A stretch of DNA of 16,612 bases from Chromatiales bacterium (GTDB lineage: Bacteria > Pseudomonadota > Gammaproteobacteria > Chromatiales > Chromatiaceae), in contig JAKSCN010000425.1 of assembly GCA_022360595.1 (NCBI GenBank), positions 1 through 16,612 of the forward strand. The letters are read 5' to 3'. The notes beneath the pieces were generated by a model that did no database searches, had not been told where the DNA came from, and worked only from the letters and a program-made list of their open reading frames with translations. The position numbers and the translations under genes are program-made. Below are positions 1 through 6,610 of this stretch, piece after piece (the first letter of the stretch is position 1; each line of letters begins with the position of its first letter).

Positions 1-1
1 G

Positions 2-505
2 GTCGGAAAGAATGCCAAAGTAATTGTCGGACAGCCTAATGGCGACAGCCGCACGCAGTACAACCTGAAGCAGGCCCATACCCGTAATGACAATGAAACC
101 ACTCAGCGTATTATGGTGCTGGAAGGTCGCCCCGCGCTTATTGCAACAGGCAAGTCGATCCCTGTAAAAGAGTACAGCACCATCATTGCCGGCGGTGTAG
201 TACACGATCGCACCACCACCCGATACGAAGATGCCACTACCGGCTTCTATGCCCGCGCACGTCTGCATGGCGATCGTGTCACGATTGAAATATCGCCCCA
301 CATGAAACAGCTCCGCAACACCGGCAAGGGATTCGATATTCAGTATGCAGACACAGTGATTTCAGGCCAACTGGGCGAGTGGCTGGCGGTTGGGGGGAAC
401 ATTGATAACCGCAGTACTGCGGGTAATGGTCTGACCCGCCATTACAAAACACGTGGTGAAAGTCAGAATCAGATCTACTTGAAAGTCGAAGAGCTGAAAA
501 ACTAG
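2..505 (+). CDS. Secretin-like (type II/III secretion-related) protein, 3' part only
   Basis: The reading frame is open from the first bases of the window and ends at TAA... more exactly at the TAG codon 503-505, giving about 167 visible residues. The true start lies outside the window. The visible part has a segment reading RIMVLEGRPALIATGKSIPV, then DATTGFYARARLHGDRVTIEISP, and finally TVISGQLGEWLAVGG near the C-terminus. This order (bound name/value strand, 'G-F-Y' strand, 'V-x-I-x-I-S-P' strand, 'G-E-W-x-x-x-G-G' loop) resembles the C-terminal core of the short secretin-like proteins annotated as type II and III secretion system proteins in gammaproteobacteria. It is probably periplasmic or outer-membrane associated, but the signal peptide would lie upstream of the window. 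The gene converges on nudF with a gap of only 14 nt and no clear terminator. The family call is from remembered sequence patterns and is moderate; the molecular role is unknown. Confidence 0.6.
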   Translation, partial: VGKNAKVIVGQPNGDSRTQYNLKQAHTRNDNETTQRIMVLEGRPALIATGKSIPVKEYSTIIAGGVVHDRTTTRYEDATTGFYARARLHGDRVTIEISPHMKQLRNTGKGFDIQYADTVISGQLGEWLAVGGNIDNRSTAGNGLTRHYKTRGESQNQIYLKVEELKN

Positions 506-519
506 TGGGCCTGTTAACA

Positions 520-1122
520 CTAATTTGATCGCCACTGTTCCCGCAGTTGTTCGCGATGCATGGCCAACCACTGCACAGCAATAATGGCACTGGTGGAGTT
601 GACCCGGCCACCGTACAGTTCGGCAATCACCTCATCAGCTTTCATCACCACGGCGCGAATATCCTCCCCCTCCTCCGCCAAACCGTGAATACCTCCGGCA
701 TGGCTGGCATCCACCTTGCCACAATAGAGCGTAATCTGTTCCGTGGAGAAACCAGGACTCACCCAGAAGTTGCAGATAGGCAGTAGCTCCAACACCTGGC
801 AACCCGCTTCCTCTTCAGCCTCGCGCTGGGCAACGCTCTCCGCACTCTCATCGGTTTCGATCAGCCCGCCAATCACCTCCAACAACCAGGCGCCTGCCGG
901 ATCCTCCAGTGCGCCAATTCGAAACTGCTCAATCATCACTACTTCGTCGAGATCCGGGTCATACAACAGTACCGCCGCGGCTCGGTAGCCCTCTATCCGT
1001 TCACGGCTGATAACAGAGCTGGAACCACCAGCGAACAGCTCATGCTCCAACTGATAGCGATTGAGCTGCAAAAAGCCTTGGTAGAGAACATCGGTTTTCA
1101 GAATACGGTATTGATATTTCAT
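520..1122 (-). CDS. nudF: ADP-ribose pyrophosphatase (NUDIX hydrolase, NudF)
   Basis: This 200-aa protein hydrolyses ADP-ribose to AMP and ribose 5-phosphate in the cytoplasm, removing a reactive product of NAD turnover. A complete NUDIX box runs from G86 to C108 (G-x5-E-x7-REAEEEAGC), with the metal-binding REAEEE core at 100-105. The upstream strand VVMIEQFRIGA (61-71), the downstream SPGFSTEQ (122-129) and the ending TSAIIAVQWL are typical of the ADP-ribose pyrophosphatase branch rather than other NUDIX families. Length matches the E. coli enzyme (about 209 aa). The start is ATG at 1122; no strong Shine-Dalgarno precedes it. A perfect TATAAT lies 26 nt upstream of the start. The gene converges on the secretin-like gene to its left and diverges from the thioredoxin-like gene. 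The family assignment is firm; exact substrate preference is inferred. Confidence 0.9.
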   Translation of the reverse strand: MKYQYRILKTDVLYQGFLQLNRYQLEHELFAGGSSSVISRERIEGYRAAAVLLYDPDLDEVVMIEQFRIGALEDPAGAWLLEVIGGLIETDESAESVAQREAEEEAGCQVLELLPICNFWVSPGFSTEQITLYCGKVDASHAGGIHGLAEEGEDIRAVVMKADEVIAELYGGRVNSTSAIIAVQWLAMHREQLREQWRSN

Positions 1123-1147
1123 AGACTATCATCAGGTTACTGATTTT

Positions 1148-1153
1148 ATTATA
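1148..1153 (-). promoter_or_regulatory. Possible -10 box for nudF
   Basis: On the minus strand these six bases read TATAAT, a perfect sigma-70 -10 consensus, in the AT-rich divergent spacer. This would place transcription start about 20 nt before the nudF ATG. I find no good -35 match at 16-18 nt spacing, so the call rests on the -10 alone. Confidence 0.35.
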
Positions 1154-1275
1154 AAAAATAAGGTTAAAAATTCCATTTTCCTCACTCTGTTATTTTCCAG
1201 TCACAATGAAAAACTTTGTCAAATTGACACTCATTCTCATTGCTTTTCACAGCACAACATATTATGATTTTCTTA

Positions 1276-1281
1276 TATAAT
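1276..1281 (+). promoter_or_regulatory. Possible -10 box for the thioredoxin-like gene
   Basis: The bases read TATAAT, a perfect -10 consensus. A second near-match, TATGAT, lies just upstream at 1263-1268 with a weak TTGCTT at 17-nt spacing (1240-1245). The TATAAT overlaps the first in-frame ATG (1280), which would be excluded from a transcript starting about 7 nt further on. This fits translation starting at the GTG at 1304. The -35 for the TATAAT is poor. Confidence 0.35.
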
Positions 1282-1303
1282 GATATATTTGAGATCAATA
1301 GCA

Positions 1304-1798
1304 GTGAAGAAGTACTTTATCTCACTTTGGTTAATCGCGATGCTGAGTATCCCGTTCAGTATTGGCGCCGAATCCTCAACCCTTCCCGTCACAGATGATT
1401 GCGCAGACGATGCCGTTGAAGCCAAAGAGATCGGCGTGCCTATCTTAATGGTTTTTAGCGCCGATGATTGCGACTATTGTGAGCGCCTGAAAAACGATGT
1501 GCTGAAGCCGGGCATAGAGAGCAACCAATTCGACCGCCAGGTATTGATTCGCGAAGTGGACATCAACGCCGGCGGTAAAATCATTGATTTCGATGGCGTG
1601 AAGGTAAGGACGGGCATATTTGTTGACCGCTACAACATCTACGCCACACCAACCATCGTGATAGTCGACTACAACGGCACACCCCTCGCATCCCCAATTG
1701 TAGGTTACAACAACGAAGACTCTTTTCGTCAGCTCCTGAGTGAGCGTATTGAGTACGCTATTCTGGCGCTGGATATGGCTCAGGTCGCTGCGGAATAG
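1304..1798 (+). CDS. Exported thioredoxin-fold protein (SoxW-like)
   Basis: This is a predicted periplasmic thiol-disulfide protein of 164 aa. From the GTG at 1304 the N-terminus is a clean signal peptide: two lysines, then a hydrophobic run ending in SIGA-E near residue 22. An in-frame ATG at 1280 would add eight residues, but it has no ribosome binding site and overlaps a -10-like TATAAT; the GTG has a weak GAG 10 nt before it. The active site is CDYC at 56-59 in the context FSADDCDYCERLK, and YNIYATPTIVIVD carries the cis-proline TP that faces the active site in thioredoxins. A third cysteine lies at position 33, before the fold. The pattern matches SoxW-like and DsbC/thioredoxin-fold proteins that keep periplasmic thiols reduced, which suits a sulfur oxidiser, though no sox genes are in view. 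A strong terminator follows. The fold is well supported; the partner protein is not known. Confidence 0.8.
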   Translation: MKKYFISLWLIAMLSIPFSIGAESSTLPVTDDCADDAVEAKEIGVPILMVFSADDCDYCERLKNDVLKPGIESNQFDRQVLIREVDINAGGKIIDFDGVKVRTGIFVDRYNIYATPTIVIVDYNGTPLASPIVGYNNEDSFRQLLSERIEYAILALDMAQVAAE

Positions 1799-1816
1799 CG
1801 CTGTACCATGCAAGAG

Positions 1817-1847
1817 AAAAAAGGAGGTTGCTGAGACCTCCTTTTTT
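1817..1847. terminator. Bidirectional intrinsic terminator
   Basis: A perfect inverted repeat, A6-GGAGGT (1817-1828), a 7-nt loop TGCTGAG, then ACCTCC-T6 (1836-1847), forms a hairpin followed by a T-run on both strands. It lies in the 53-nt gap between two convergent genes, so it should end both the thioredoxin-like transcript and the opposing toroid-protein transcript. Confidence 0.9.
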
Positions 1848-1851
1848 ATTG

Positions 1852-2700
1852 TCACCCCTTCATCAACTGCAGCTCCAGTAACAGACTGACCGCATGCCAA
1901 TGGGAACGGCAGTACGGCCGGCGACTAAAGCAGATACCCCCATCGCTATTCATACTGTTGCGGACATAGGCCACATACTGGCCGTAGTCAGGTATCTCCA
2001 CATCCAGCCAGCGCAAAAAAATGAGCGTCTCAATCAGTCCATCATAAAAGCCGATCTGCCTAAACCGCGGCAACTGCTCCAGCAGATAACGCTTACCCCG
2101 CTCCACCACCTGCCGGTTTCCACCACAATAGTGCACCGCCATTAACGCGTGGGAAGTCAGATAGAACCATGGCCTACCCTCTTCAGTGATAAAAGCGCCA
2201 TCGTCACGTTGGCTCGCCTCCAGGGTGCGTAGAGCCCCCGGAAAACGTTGCTCCACATCCTCACCCGCATAACGGCAGCTAAACAGCAGTGCGTTGGCAA
2301 GGTTGAAACGGCTATTCCCCCAATCACACGCTGTTAACGCCTGCTTGGTAGGCCCAATATCAAAGGTGCGCCCGGTTTCCGATAAAAAGCCGATCACCAA
2401 ATGCAGGTCTGTCAACTCACCACAATTAAACTGCCGCGGTTCCGCTGAACGGACAAAAGCCGCCACCTGATCAAGGCTATCACGGGTCTCTTGCCGAAAA
2501 CCCTCCTTCCAGGCAGAAGTCAGTGGGAATGTAAGAGATGCAACACGGTTCATATCCACTGGTGTCTGCAGTGCCGCATCTAGATCAGATGTAACCCACT
2601 GCAAGGTTTGGTATACAACCGAGCGTTGAGCAATAGCTGCTTGAGCAGAAACCAACAACCCCAACAGCACTCCATAAACAAACAACCTGCGACATGCCAT
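1852..2700 (-). CDS. Exported alpha-alpha toroid (prenyltransferase/terpenoid-cyclase-like) protein
   Basis: This is a 282-aa protein of unknown function. The start is ATG at 2700, preceded by AACAGG nine nt upstream; an in-frame TTG three codons earlier is less likely. The N-terminus is a classical signal peptide (two arginines, a hydrophobic core, then AAIA-Q near residue 24), so export to the periplasm is expected. Two segments, SQRDDGAF (163-170) followed by helix-forming LTSHALMAVHYCGG, and SDGGICF (252-258) followed by SHWHAVSLLLELQ, resemble the 'Q/S-x-D-G-G-F' turn plus helix repeats of alpha-alpha toroid proteins (squalene cyclase and protein prenyltransferase fold). The catalytic motifs of those enzymes are not visible, so an enzymatic function cannot be claimed. 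The mature protein has six cysteines (93, 125, 142, 192, 257, 264), an even number that could form disulfides. It lies just downstream of metY, past that gene's terminator. Confidence 0.7.
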   Translation of the reverse strand: MACRRLFVYGVLLGLLVSAQAAIAQRSVVYQTLQWVTSDLDAALQTPVDMNRVASLTFPLTSAWKEGFRQETRDSLDQVAAFVRSAEPRQFNCGELTDLHLVIGFLSETGRTFDIGPTKQALTACDWGNSRFNLANALLFSCRYAGEDVEQRFPGALRTLEASQRDDGAFITEEGRPWFYLTSHALMAVHYCGGNRQVVERGKRYLLEQLPRFRQIGFYDGLIETLIFLRWLDVEIPDYGQYVAYVRNSMNSDGGICFSRRPYCRSHWHAVSLLLELQLMKG

Positions 2701-2725
2701 AACATCCAACCTGTTAAGTTCAGGG

Positions 2726-2761
2726 CAAAAAAAATGCCGTACCCGAATTTAGGCACGGCAT
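2726..2761 (-). terminator. Intrinsic terminator of metY
   Basis: Read on the minus strand, ATGCCGT at 2761-2755 pairs with ACGGCAT at 2740-2734. An inner GCC/GGT (one G-U pair) extends the stem to 10 bp with an 8-nt loop, followed directly by eight or more T residues. It lies 23 nt after the metY stop and only 25 nt before the ATG of the next gene in the same direction, so it should strongly reduce read-through into that gene. Confidence 0.85.
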
Positions 2762-2784
2762 CCTTTGCAGGTTGGTTGATCCTT

Positions 2785-4062
2785 TTACAACTTAGTGGCA
2801 GCCAACGCTTGCTCCAGGTCCTCAATGATATCGTCGATATGTTCAATACCAATCGAGAGCCGTACCAGATCCTCACTCACCCCAGCTTTTACCAATTCTT
2901 CCGGGCTGAGCTGACGATGGGTGGTCGTTGCCGGGTGGCAGGCCAGAGTCTTGGCATCACCAATATTGACCAGGCGCACGACCAACTGCAACGCATCAAT
3001 AAACTTAGCGCCCGCTTCTTTGCCACCTTTAATACCAAATGACAAAATGCTCGAGGCCCGTCCCCCCATATACTTATCGATCAGCGGTTTATCCGGGCTG
3101 TCATCCAAGCCGGCGTAACGTACCCAGGCCACCTGATCATGTTGATTCAAAAACTCTGCAACGGCTATCGCATTCTCACAGTGACGATCCATACGCACCG
3201 GCAGCGTCTCAATACCCTGCAAGATTTGGAAACTGTTAAAGGGCGAGATCGCGGCTCCCATATTGCGCAGAGGCACCACACGAGCGCGTCCAATATAGGC
3301 GGCCTCTCCCAGTGCTTCGGTATAGATCACGCCATGGTAGGAGACATCCGGTTCATTTAGTTTTGGGAAACGCTCTTTATGCTCTGCCCAGGGAAAATTA
3401 CCCGAATCGACCAAAATACCACCAATGGTAGTACCGTGACCGCCCATATATTTTGTCAGTGCATGCACCACAATGTCGGCCCCATGCTCAAACGGACGAC
3501 AGAGATAGGGCGACGGCACCGTGTTATCGACAATCAGCGGTACACCATGTGCGTGTGCCATATCCGCCATGGCGCCAATATCAACGACATTACCGGCAGG
3601 ATTACCAATAGACTCACAGAACACCGCCCGAGTCTTGTCATCAATCTGTGCGGCCATGGCATCGATATCCTTACCATCTACCAGGCGCACCTCAATACCC
3701 AACTGGGGCAGTGTGTGGGCAAACAGATTGTATGAGCCGCCGTACAGCGTGGAGGTAGCAACAATGTTATCCCCCGCCTGGGAGATAGTGAAAATCGAAT
3801 AGGTCACGGCAGCCATACCGGAGGCCAACGCCAAACCGCCAACGCCCCCTTCCATCGCCGCCACGCGCTTCTCCAGCACATCAGTGGTTGGGTTCATGAT
3901 GCGGGTATAGATATTGCCCGGCACCTTCAGATCAAACAGATCAGCCCCATGCTGGGTATCGTCAAAAGCATACGAGGTGGTCTGATAGATAGGGACAGCC
4001 ACAGACTTGGTGGTGGGGTCCGGCTCAAAGCCACCATGTACCGCAATGGTTTCAATTTTCAT
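2785..4062 (-). CDS. metY: O-acetylhomoserine sulfhydrylase (PLP-dependent, MetY)
   Basis: This 425-aa cytoplasmic enzyme condenses O-acetyl-L-homoserine with sulfide to give homocysteine and acetate, the direct sulfhydrylation route to methionine. It belongs to the Cys/Met gamma family of fold-type I PLP enzymes. Visible hallmarks are the N-terminal ETIAVHGG (4-11) and VPIYQTTSYAF (23-33), YTRIMNPTTDVLEKR (52-66) whose Y and R contact the cofactor phosphate of a neighbouring subunit, SGMAA (81-85), VDNTVPSPYLCRP, and ALTKYMGGHGTTIGG (201-215) with K204 as the PLP-binding lysine. The length of about 425 aa and the TTIGG context fit MetY rather than the shorter cystathionine gamma-synthase or gamma-lyase (about 390 aa). 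The start is ATG at 4062 with a strong AGGAGGAG nine nt upstream. Beside sat it makes a sulfur-metabolism neighbourhood, but terminators on both sides suggest it is its own transcription unit. Some homologues also act on O-acetylserine. Confidence 0.92.
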   Translation of the reverse strand: MKIETIAVHGGFEPDPTTKSVAVPIYQTTSYAFDDTQHGADLFDLKVPGNIYTRIMNPTTDVLEKRVAAMEGGVGGLALASGMAAVTYSIFTISQAGDNIVATSTLYGGSYNLFAHTLPQLGIEVRLVDGKDIDAMAAQIDDKTRAVFCESIGNPAGNVVDIGAMADMAHAHGVPLIVDNTVPSPYLCRPFEHGADIVVHALTKYMGGHGTTIGGILVDSGNFPWAEHKERFPKLNEPDVSYHGVIYTEALGEAAYIGRARVVPLRNMGAAISPFNSFQILQGIETLPVRMDRHCENAIAVAEFLNQHDQVAWVRYAGLDDSPDKPLIDKYMGGRASSILSFGIKGGKEAGAKFIDALQLVVRLVNIGDAKTLACHPATTTHRQLSPEELVKAGVSEDLVRLSIGIEHIDDIIEDLEQALAATKL

Positions 4063-4123
4063 TATTGCTCGCTCCTCCTAAAAAACGATCGGTAGATACT
4101 AACCCGCTCCCCCGGCAGTGTCG

Positions 4124-4129
4124 ATTATA
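4124..4129 (-). promoter_or_regulatory. Possible -10 box for metY
   Basis: On the minus strand these bases read TATAAT, 61 nt upstream of the metY ATG and just after the sat terminator, which is where a metY promoter is expected. No convincing -35 is present at the usual spacing, so confidence is low. Confidence 0.3.
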
Positions 4130-4157
4130 AATAGGGATCAGACAAAACAGCCCCAAT

Positions 4158-4190
4158 AAAAAACCCTGGCTCAAAGAGCCAGGGTTTTTG
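4158..4190. terminator. Intrinsic terminator of sat
   Basis: The stem AAAAACCCTGGCTC (4159-4172), loop AAA and GAGCCAGGGTTTTT (4176-4189) form a perfect 14-bp hairpin. On the minus strand a T6 run follows, 24 nt after the sat stop. The A and T runs on both flanks also make it usable from the plus strand, although no plus-strand gene needs it here. Confidence 0.9.
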
Positions 4191-4213
4191 TTTGCTAAGC
4201 GCTTAACTTTCTC

Positions 4214-5401
4214 TTATTTGATCGACTGGTAGTAATCGATCAAGATCTGAGCCACCTCAGGACGCGAGAACTCTTTTGGTGGCGCTTCACCGTTACCGAG
4301 CATTTCACGTACTTTGGTGCCGGAGAGCAGGATGAAATCCTCTTTTTCATGATCGGGTGCTTCACGCATCATGACCACTTTATTCAGTTTCTTGGACCAG
4401 GCTGTATGGTCGGCTTTGAAGATTTCGATCTCAAGTGCACCTTCAGGTACTTCATCATCGAAAATGGTCTGCGCATCGAAGGCACCATAGTAGTCACCCA
4501 CACCTGCGTGATCGCGACCAATAATGAAGTGAGTGGCGCCCATGTTTTGACGGAAATATGCATGCAGCACCGCTTCACGAGGACCGGCATAGAGCATATC
4601 AAAACCGTAACCGGTCACCATGGCGCTATTGGGCGGGAAGTAGAGCTCAACCATCTTACGGATAGCGGCGTCACGAACGGGCGCAGGAATGTCACCCGGC
4701 TTCAGCTTACCCAACAGCATGTGGATCACCAGGCCATCGCAGCCCAGACGGTCCATCGCCATGTGGCACAGCTCTTCGTGAGCCAAATGCATGGGGTTGC
4801 GGGTCTGGAAGGCAACGACCTTGGACCAGCCGCGCTCGGCGATCTCATTGCGGATCTCAACCGCGGTGCGGAAGGTATCCGGGAAATCTTCCTGGAAGTA
4901 GCTGAAGTTCAGCACCTGGATAGAACCAGAGACAGCAACACGGCCCTGGTTGTTGAAAGCAGCAACACCGGGATGTTCACTGTCATCAGTGCGATAGACC
5001 TTATCGGTCATGATCGCCATCTGTTCGTCGGTCACAGTTTCGATATTCTCGATATCCATCACTGCCAGAACAGGATTGCCTTCCATGTTGGGATCACGCA
5101 GCGCAATACGCTTGGCATCACCGATAGCATCGGTGTTCTCCAGCAGGCAGAGCACAGGTACTGGGAAGAATGAACCATCAGTCAGGGTCATTTTCTCAGC
5201 AGCACCCATCGCATCGGCAACTTTCATGAAGCCTTTCAGCGGGTTGAAGTAACCAGCGCCCATCATGACCGCGTTACCGGCGGCCTGAGAACTGATCACA
5301 ACCGACGGCAGTGACTCAGCTTCATGGCTCAGTTGATGGTGCTTTTCAGTGTCATAGACAAACAGCGGCTGAAGAGTGTCGGATCCGACTGGCTTGATCA
5401 T
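4214..5401 (-). CDS. sat: ATP sulfurylase (sulfate adenylyltransferase, Sat)
   Basis: This 395-aa cytoplasmic enzyme catalyses ATP + sulfate <-> adenylylsulfate (APS) + pyrophosphate. In sulfur oxidisers it runs towards ATP, after APS reductase has made APS from sulfite. The single-chain Sat type (not the CysDN heterodimer) is shown by QTRNPMHLAHE (199-209), which carries the HXXH nucleotide-binding motif (MHLAHE), and GRDHAGVG (295-302), plus FNPLKGFM (52-59) and LLGKLKPGDIP near 229-239. The C-terminus ends soon after LLSGTKVREML, with no APS-kinase or regulatory domain, as in bacterial dissimilatory enzymes. The start is ATG at 5401 with AAGGAGA about 10 nt upstream. Upstream lies a 342-nt gene-free spacer, so a long leader is possible. 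No aprAB, dsr or sox genes are in the window, so the oxidative direction is inferred from the enzyme type. Confidence 0.95.
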   Translation of the reverse strand: MIKPVGSDTLQPLFVYDTEKHHQLSHEAESLPSVVISSQAAGNAVMMGAGYFNPLKGFMKVADAMGAAEKMTLTDGSFFPVPVLCLLENTDAIGDAKRIALRDPNMEGNPVLAVMDIENIETVTDEQMAIMTDKVYRTDDSEHPGVAAFNNQGRVAVSGSIQVLNFSYFQEDFPDTFRTAVEIRNEIAERGWSKVVAFQTRNPMHLAHEELCHMAMDRLGCDGLVIHMLLGKLKPGDIPAPVRDAAIRKMVELYFPPNSAMVTGYGFDMLYAGPREAVLHAYFRQNMGATHFIIGRDHAGVGDYYGAFDAQTIFDDEVPEGALEIEIFKADHTAWSKKLNKVVMMREAPDHEKEDFILLSGTKVREMLGNGEAPPKEFSRPEVAQILIDYYQSIK

Positions 5402-5439
5402 CTCGCTACGTCTCCTTAGGTTCTATTTGGTTTTATAAT

Positions 5440-5463
5440 CCACCCTCCCATGCGGGACGGTGG
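5440..5463. other. Imperfect hairpin in the sat upstream region
   Basis: CCACC (5440-5444) pairs with GGTGG (5459-5463) and TCCC (5446-5449) with GGGA (5454-5457), with one C-C mismatch between the two blocks and a 4-nt loop. It lies 39-62 nt before the sat ATG. No T-run follows it on either strand, so it is not an intrinsic terminator. If sat is transcribed from the candidate promoter near 5604 it would fold in the mRNA leader; its role is unknown. Confidence 0.4.
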
Positions 5464-5603
5464 CGTTGATCCTCTGATTTATTCCGACCGATCCGTTCTC
5501 TCCGTAAAGCGACCGGCCTTATTGAAGATGGCTTCATCTCTATTGATGATGGCTCTCTATCGCCCCTACACGTCATCACTCGACAGCAGACGCGCCAGGG
5601 CCA

Positions 5604-5631
5604 AATATATAATCACGATACCGTACCACAA
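5604..5631 (-). promoter_or_regulatory. Possible sigma-70 promoter of sat
   Basis: On the minus strand TTGTGG (5631-5626) is followed after 16 nt by TATATT (5609-5604), one mismatch from the -10 consensus. Transcription would begin near 5597 and give a leader of about 195 nt before the sat ATG. A closer AT-rich stretch, TATAAA (5437-5432), has no good -35. The rest of this 342-nt spacer (5402-5743) holds no convincing gene: the one plus-strand frame through it has no family resemblance and runs into the end of the next gene. Confidence 0.35.
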
Positions 5632-5696
5632 GCGGGAATGTGCTACCCAAATTTCTGTTTATAAGGGCAGAAAAATTACCGTGCGCTCTAAAGGGC

Positions 5697-5726
5697 AAAA
5701 AGAGAGTGGCTACGAGTGGGGGCCAC
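5697..5726 (-). terminator. Possible weak terminator of the parA-like gene
   Basis: On the minus strand GTGGC (5726-5722) and GCCAC (5710-5706) form a 5-bp stem with an 11-nt loop, followed by TCTCTTTTT (5705-5697). It lies 17 nt past the stop of the ParA-like gene, the right place for a terminator, but the stem is short. Confidence 0.35.
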
Positions 5727-5743
5727 GCTGCGAAGTTTCAGGC

Positions 5744-6511
5744 TTAGCGATTAAACGGTAAAACGCTCTGCAGGCCCGATTCGGCAACCCAAGCTTCAGC
5801 CACGCTCTCAGTCTCAGTATTTAATGGCTGCTCAGTGACGGCCTGAGGTTCGGGTTTATAGGGGATCTTCTCGTGGAACCAGCTCAGCAGCGGTTGCCAC
5901 TGTTTATCATCCTTGGAGGTGAGGCTGCGTTTCATTTCGCAGATGCCCAATCCCGACTCCATGGCAATAGAGTAGTTTTGGGTATCGCGCAGTGTGGCGA
6001 TAACAGGGATATCGAAAGAGCTGGCCAGCTCTTCCAGAGCCAAATAGGAGCGGGTTTTGATCCGCACCCGGTTGGCCACGATACCGATACGTTTGGTTGC
6101 CAGCTTATGTTTGGCCAAGCGCATCAGCTCTTTGAGAAACAGCTCTACCGCCTGGTAGTCGATAATCGATGGCATCACTGGAATCAGGATGGTATCCGCC
6201 CGGTGAAACAGATCGGTCAACTGCCCACCAGTGACACCCGCTGGGGTATCGATAATGGCCACCTCGGTCTCCTGACCTGTATGCAGGGCAAAAGTACGCG
6301 TCACTCCGGTACGGGGTCTGGCGGCATCAATGGTGGTGATCTTGGGTCTATCGGCAGGTCTGAGTTCCAGCCAGCGGCGGCTGGATTGCTGAGGATCGTA
6401 ATCGAGAAGTGCGGTCTTATAGTTACGCCCGGAGAAGTAGCAAGCCAAGGTGGTGGATATTGTAGTTTTGCCGCAACCACCCTTTGCGTTGAGCACCATA
6501 ATGGTATGCAT
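5744..6511 (-). CDS. Orphan ParA/MinD-family ATPase
   Basis: This 255-aa cytoplasmic P-loop ATPase belongs to the ParA/MinD superfamily. It has the deviant Walker A KGGCGKTT (10-17) with the signature lysine K10 that acts across the dimer, the DYDPQQSS switch region (37-44), and the Walker B strand VAIIDTPAG (84-92). Such proteins form ATP-dependent dimers that bind the nucleoid non-specifically and position a cargo such as plasmids, chromosome origins, chemoreceptor clusters or carboxysomes. No parB, parS-like site, carboxysome or chemotaxis gene is in view, so the cargo cannot be named. Residues 218-255 form a hydrophilic, acidic, proline-containing tail beyond the ATPase fold. The start is ATG at 6511, with AGGGG about 12 nt upstream; a second in-frame ATG four codons on has no better site. 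It is not in an obvious operon. The superfamily call is firm and the function open. Confidence 0.85.
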   Translation of the reverse strand: MHTIMVLNAKGGCGKTTISTTLACYFSGRNYKTALLDYDPQQSSRRWLELRPADRPKITTIDAARPRTGVTRTFALHTGQETEVAIIDTPAGVTGGQLTDLFHRADTILIPVMPSIIDYQAVELFLKELMRLAKHKLATKRIGIVANRVRIKTRSYLALEELASSFDIPVIATLRDTQNYSIAMESGLGICEMKRSLTSKDDKQWQPLLSWFHEKIPYKPEPQAVTEQPLNTETESVAEAWVAESGLQSVLPFNR

Positions 6512-6610
6512 CTTTTCGCGTCACCCCTAATTTCAATCTGAAAACGATGCCCGCTGTCAGCGCTCCTGCGCAGGCGACAAAGTTGCGATATCCAAGCATC
6601 GTCTTATCTT

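Noticed and set aside
503..522. Inverted repeat TAGTG...CACTA between the convergent secretin-like gene and nudF
   Set aside because: Only 5 bp with a 10-nt loop and no T-run; too weak for a terminator.
4349..5173. Long 274-aa plus-strand open frame opposite sat
   Set aside because: It lies entirely antisense to a clear, fully conserved ATP sulfurylase gene, and its translation is rich in H, T and I with no recognisable motif. It is a codon-bias shadow.
5450..5761. 103-aa plus-strand open frame upstream of sat
   Set aside because: Its composition is unlike neighbouring genes, it has no clear ribosome binding site or family resemblance, and it overlaps the end of the ParA-like gene. The region is better read as a promoter and leader.
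6565..6574. Palindrome CCTGCGCAGG flanked by TGTC/GACA as an operator or recD terminator
   Set aside because: The arms are unequally spaced and no T-run follows; a single short palindrome is not enough to support either role.
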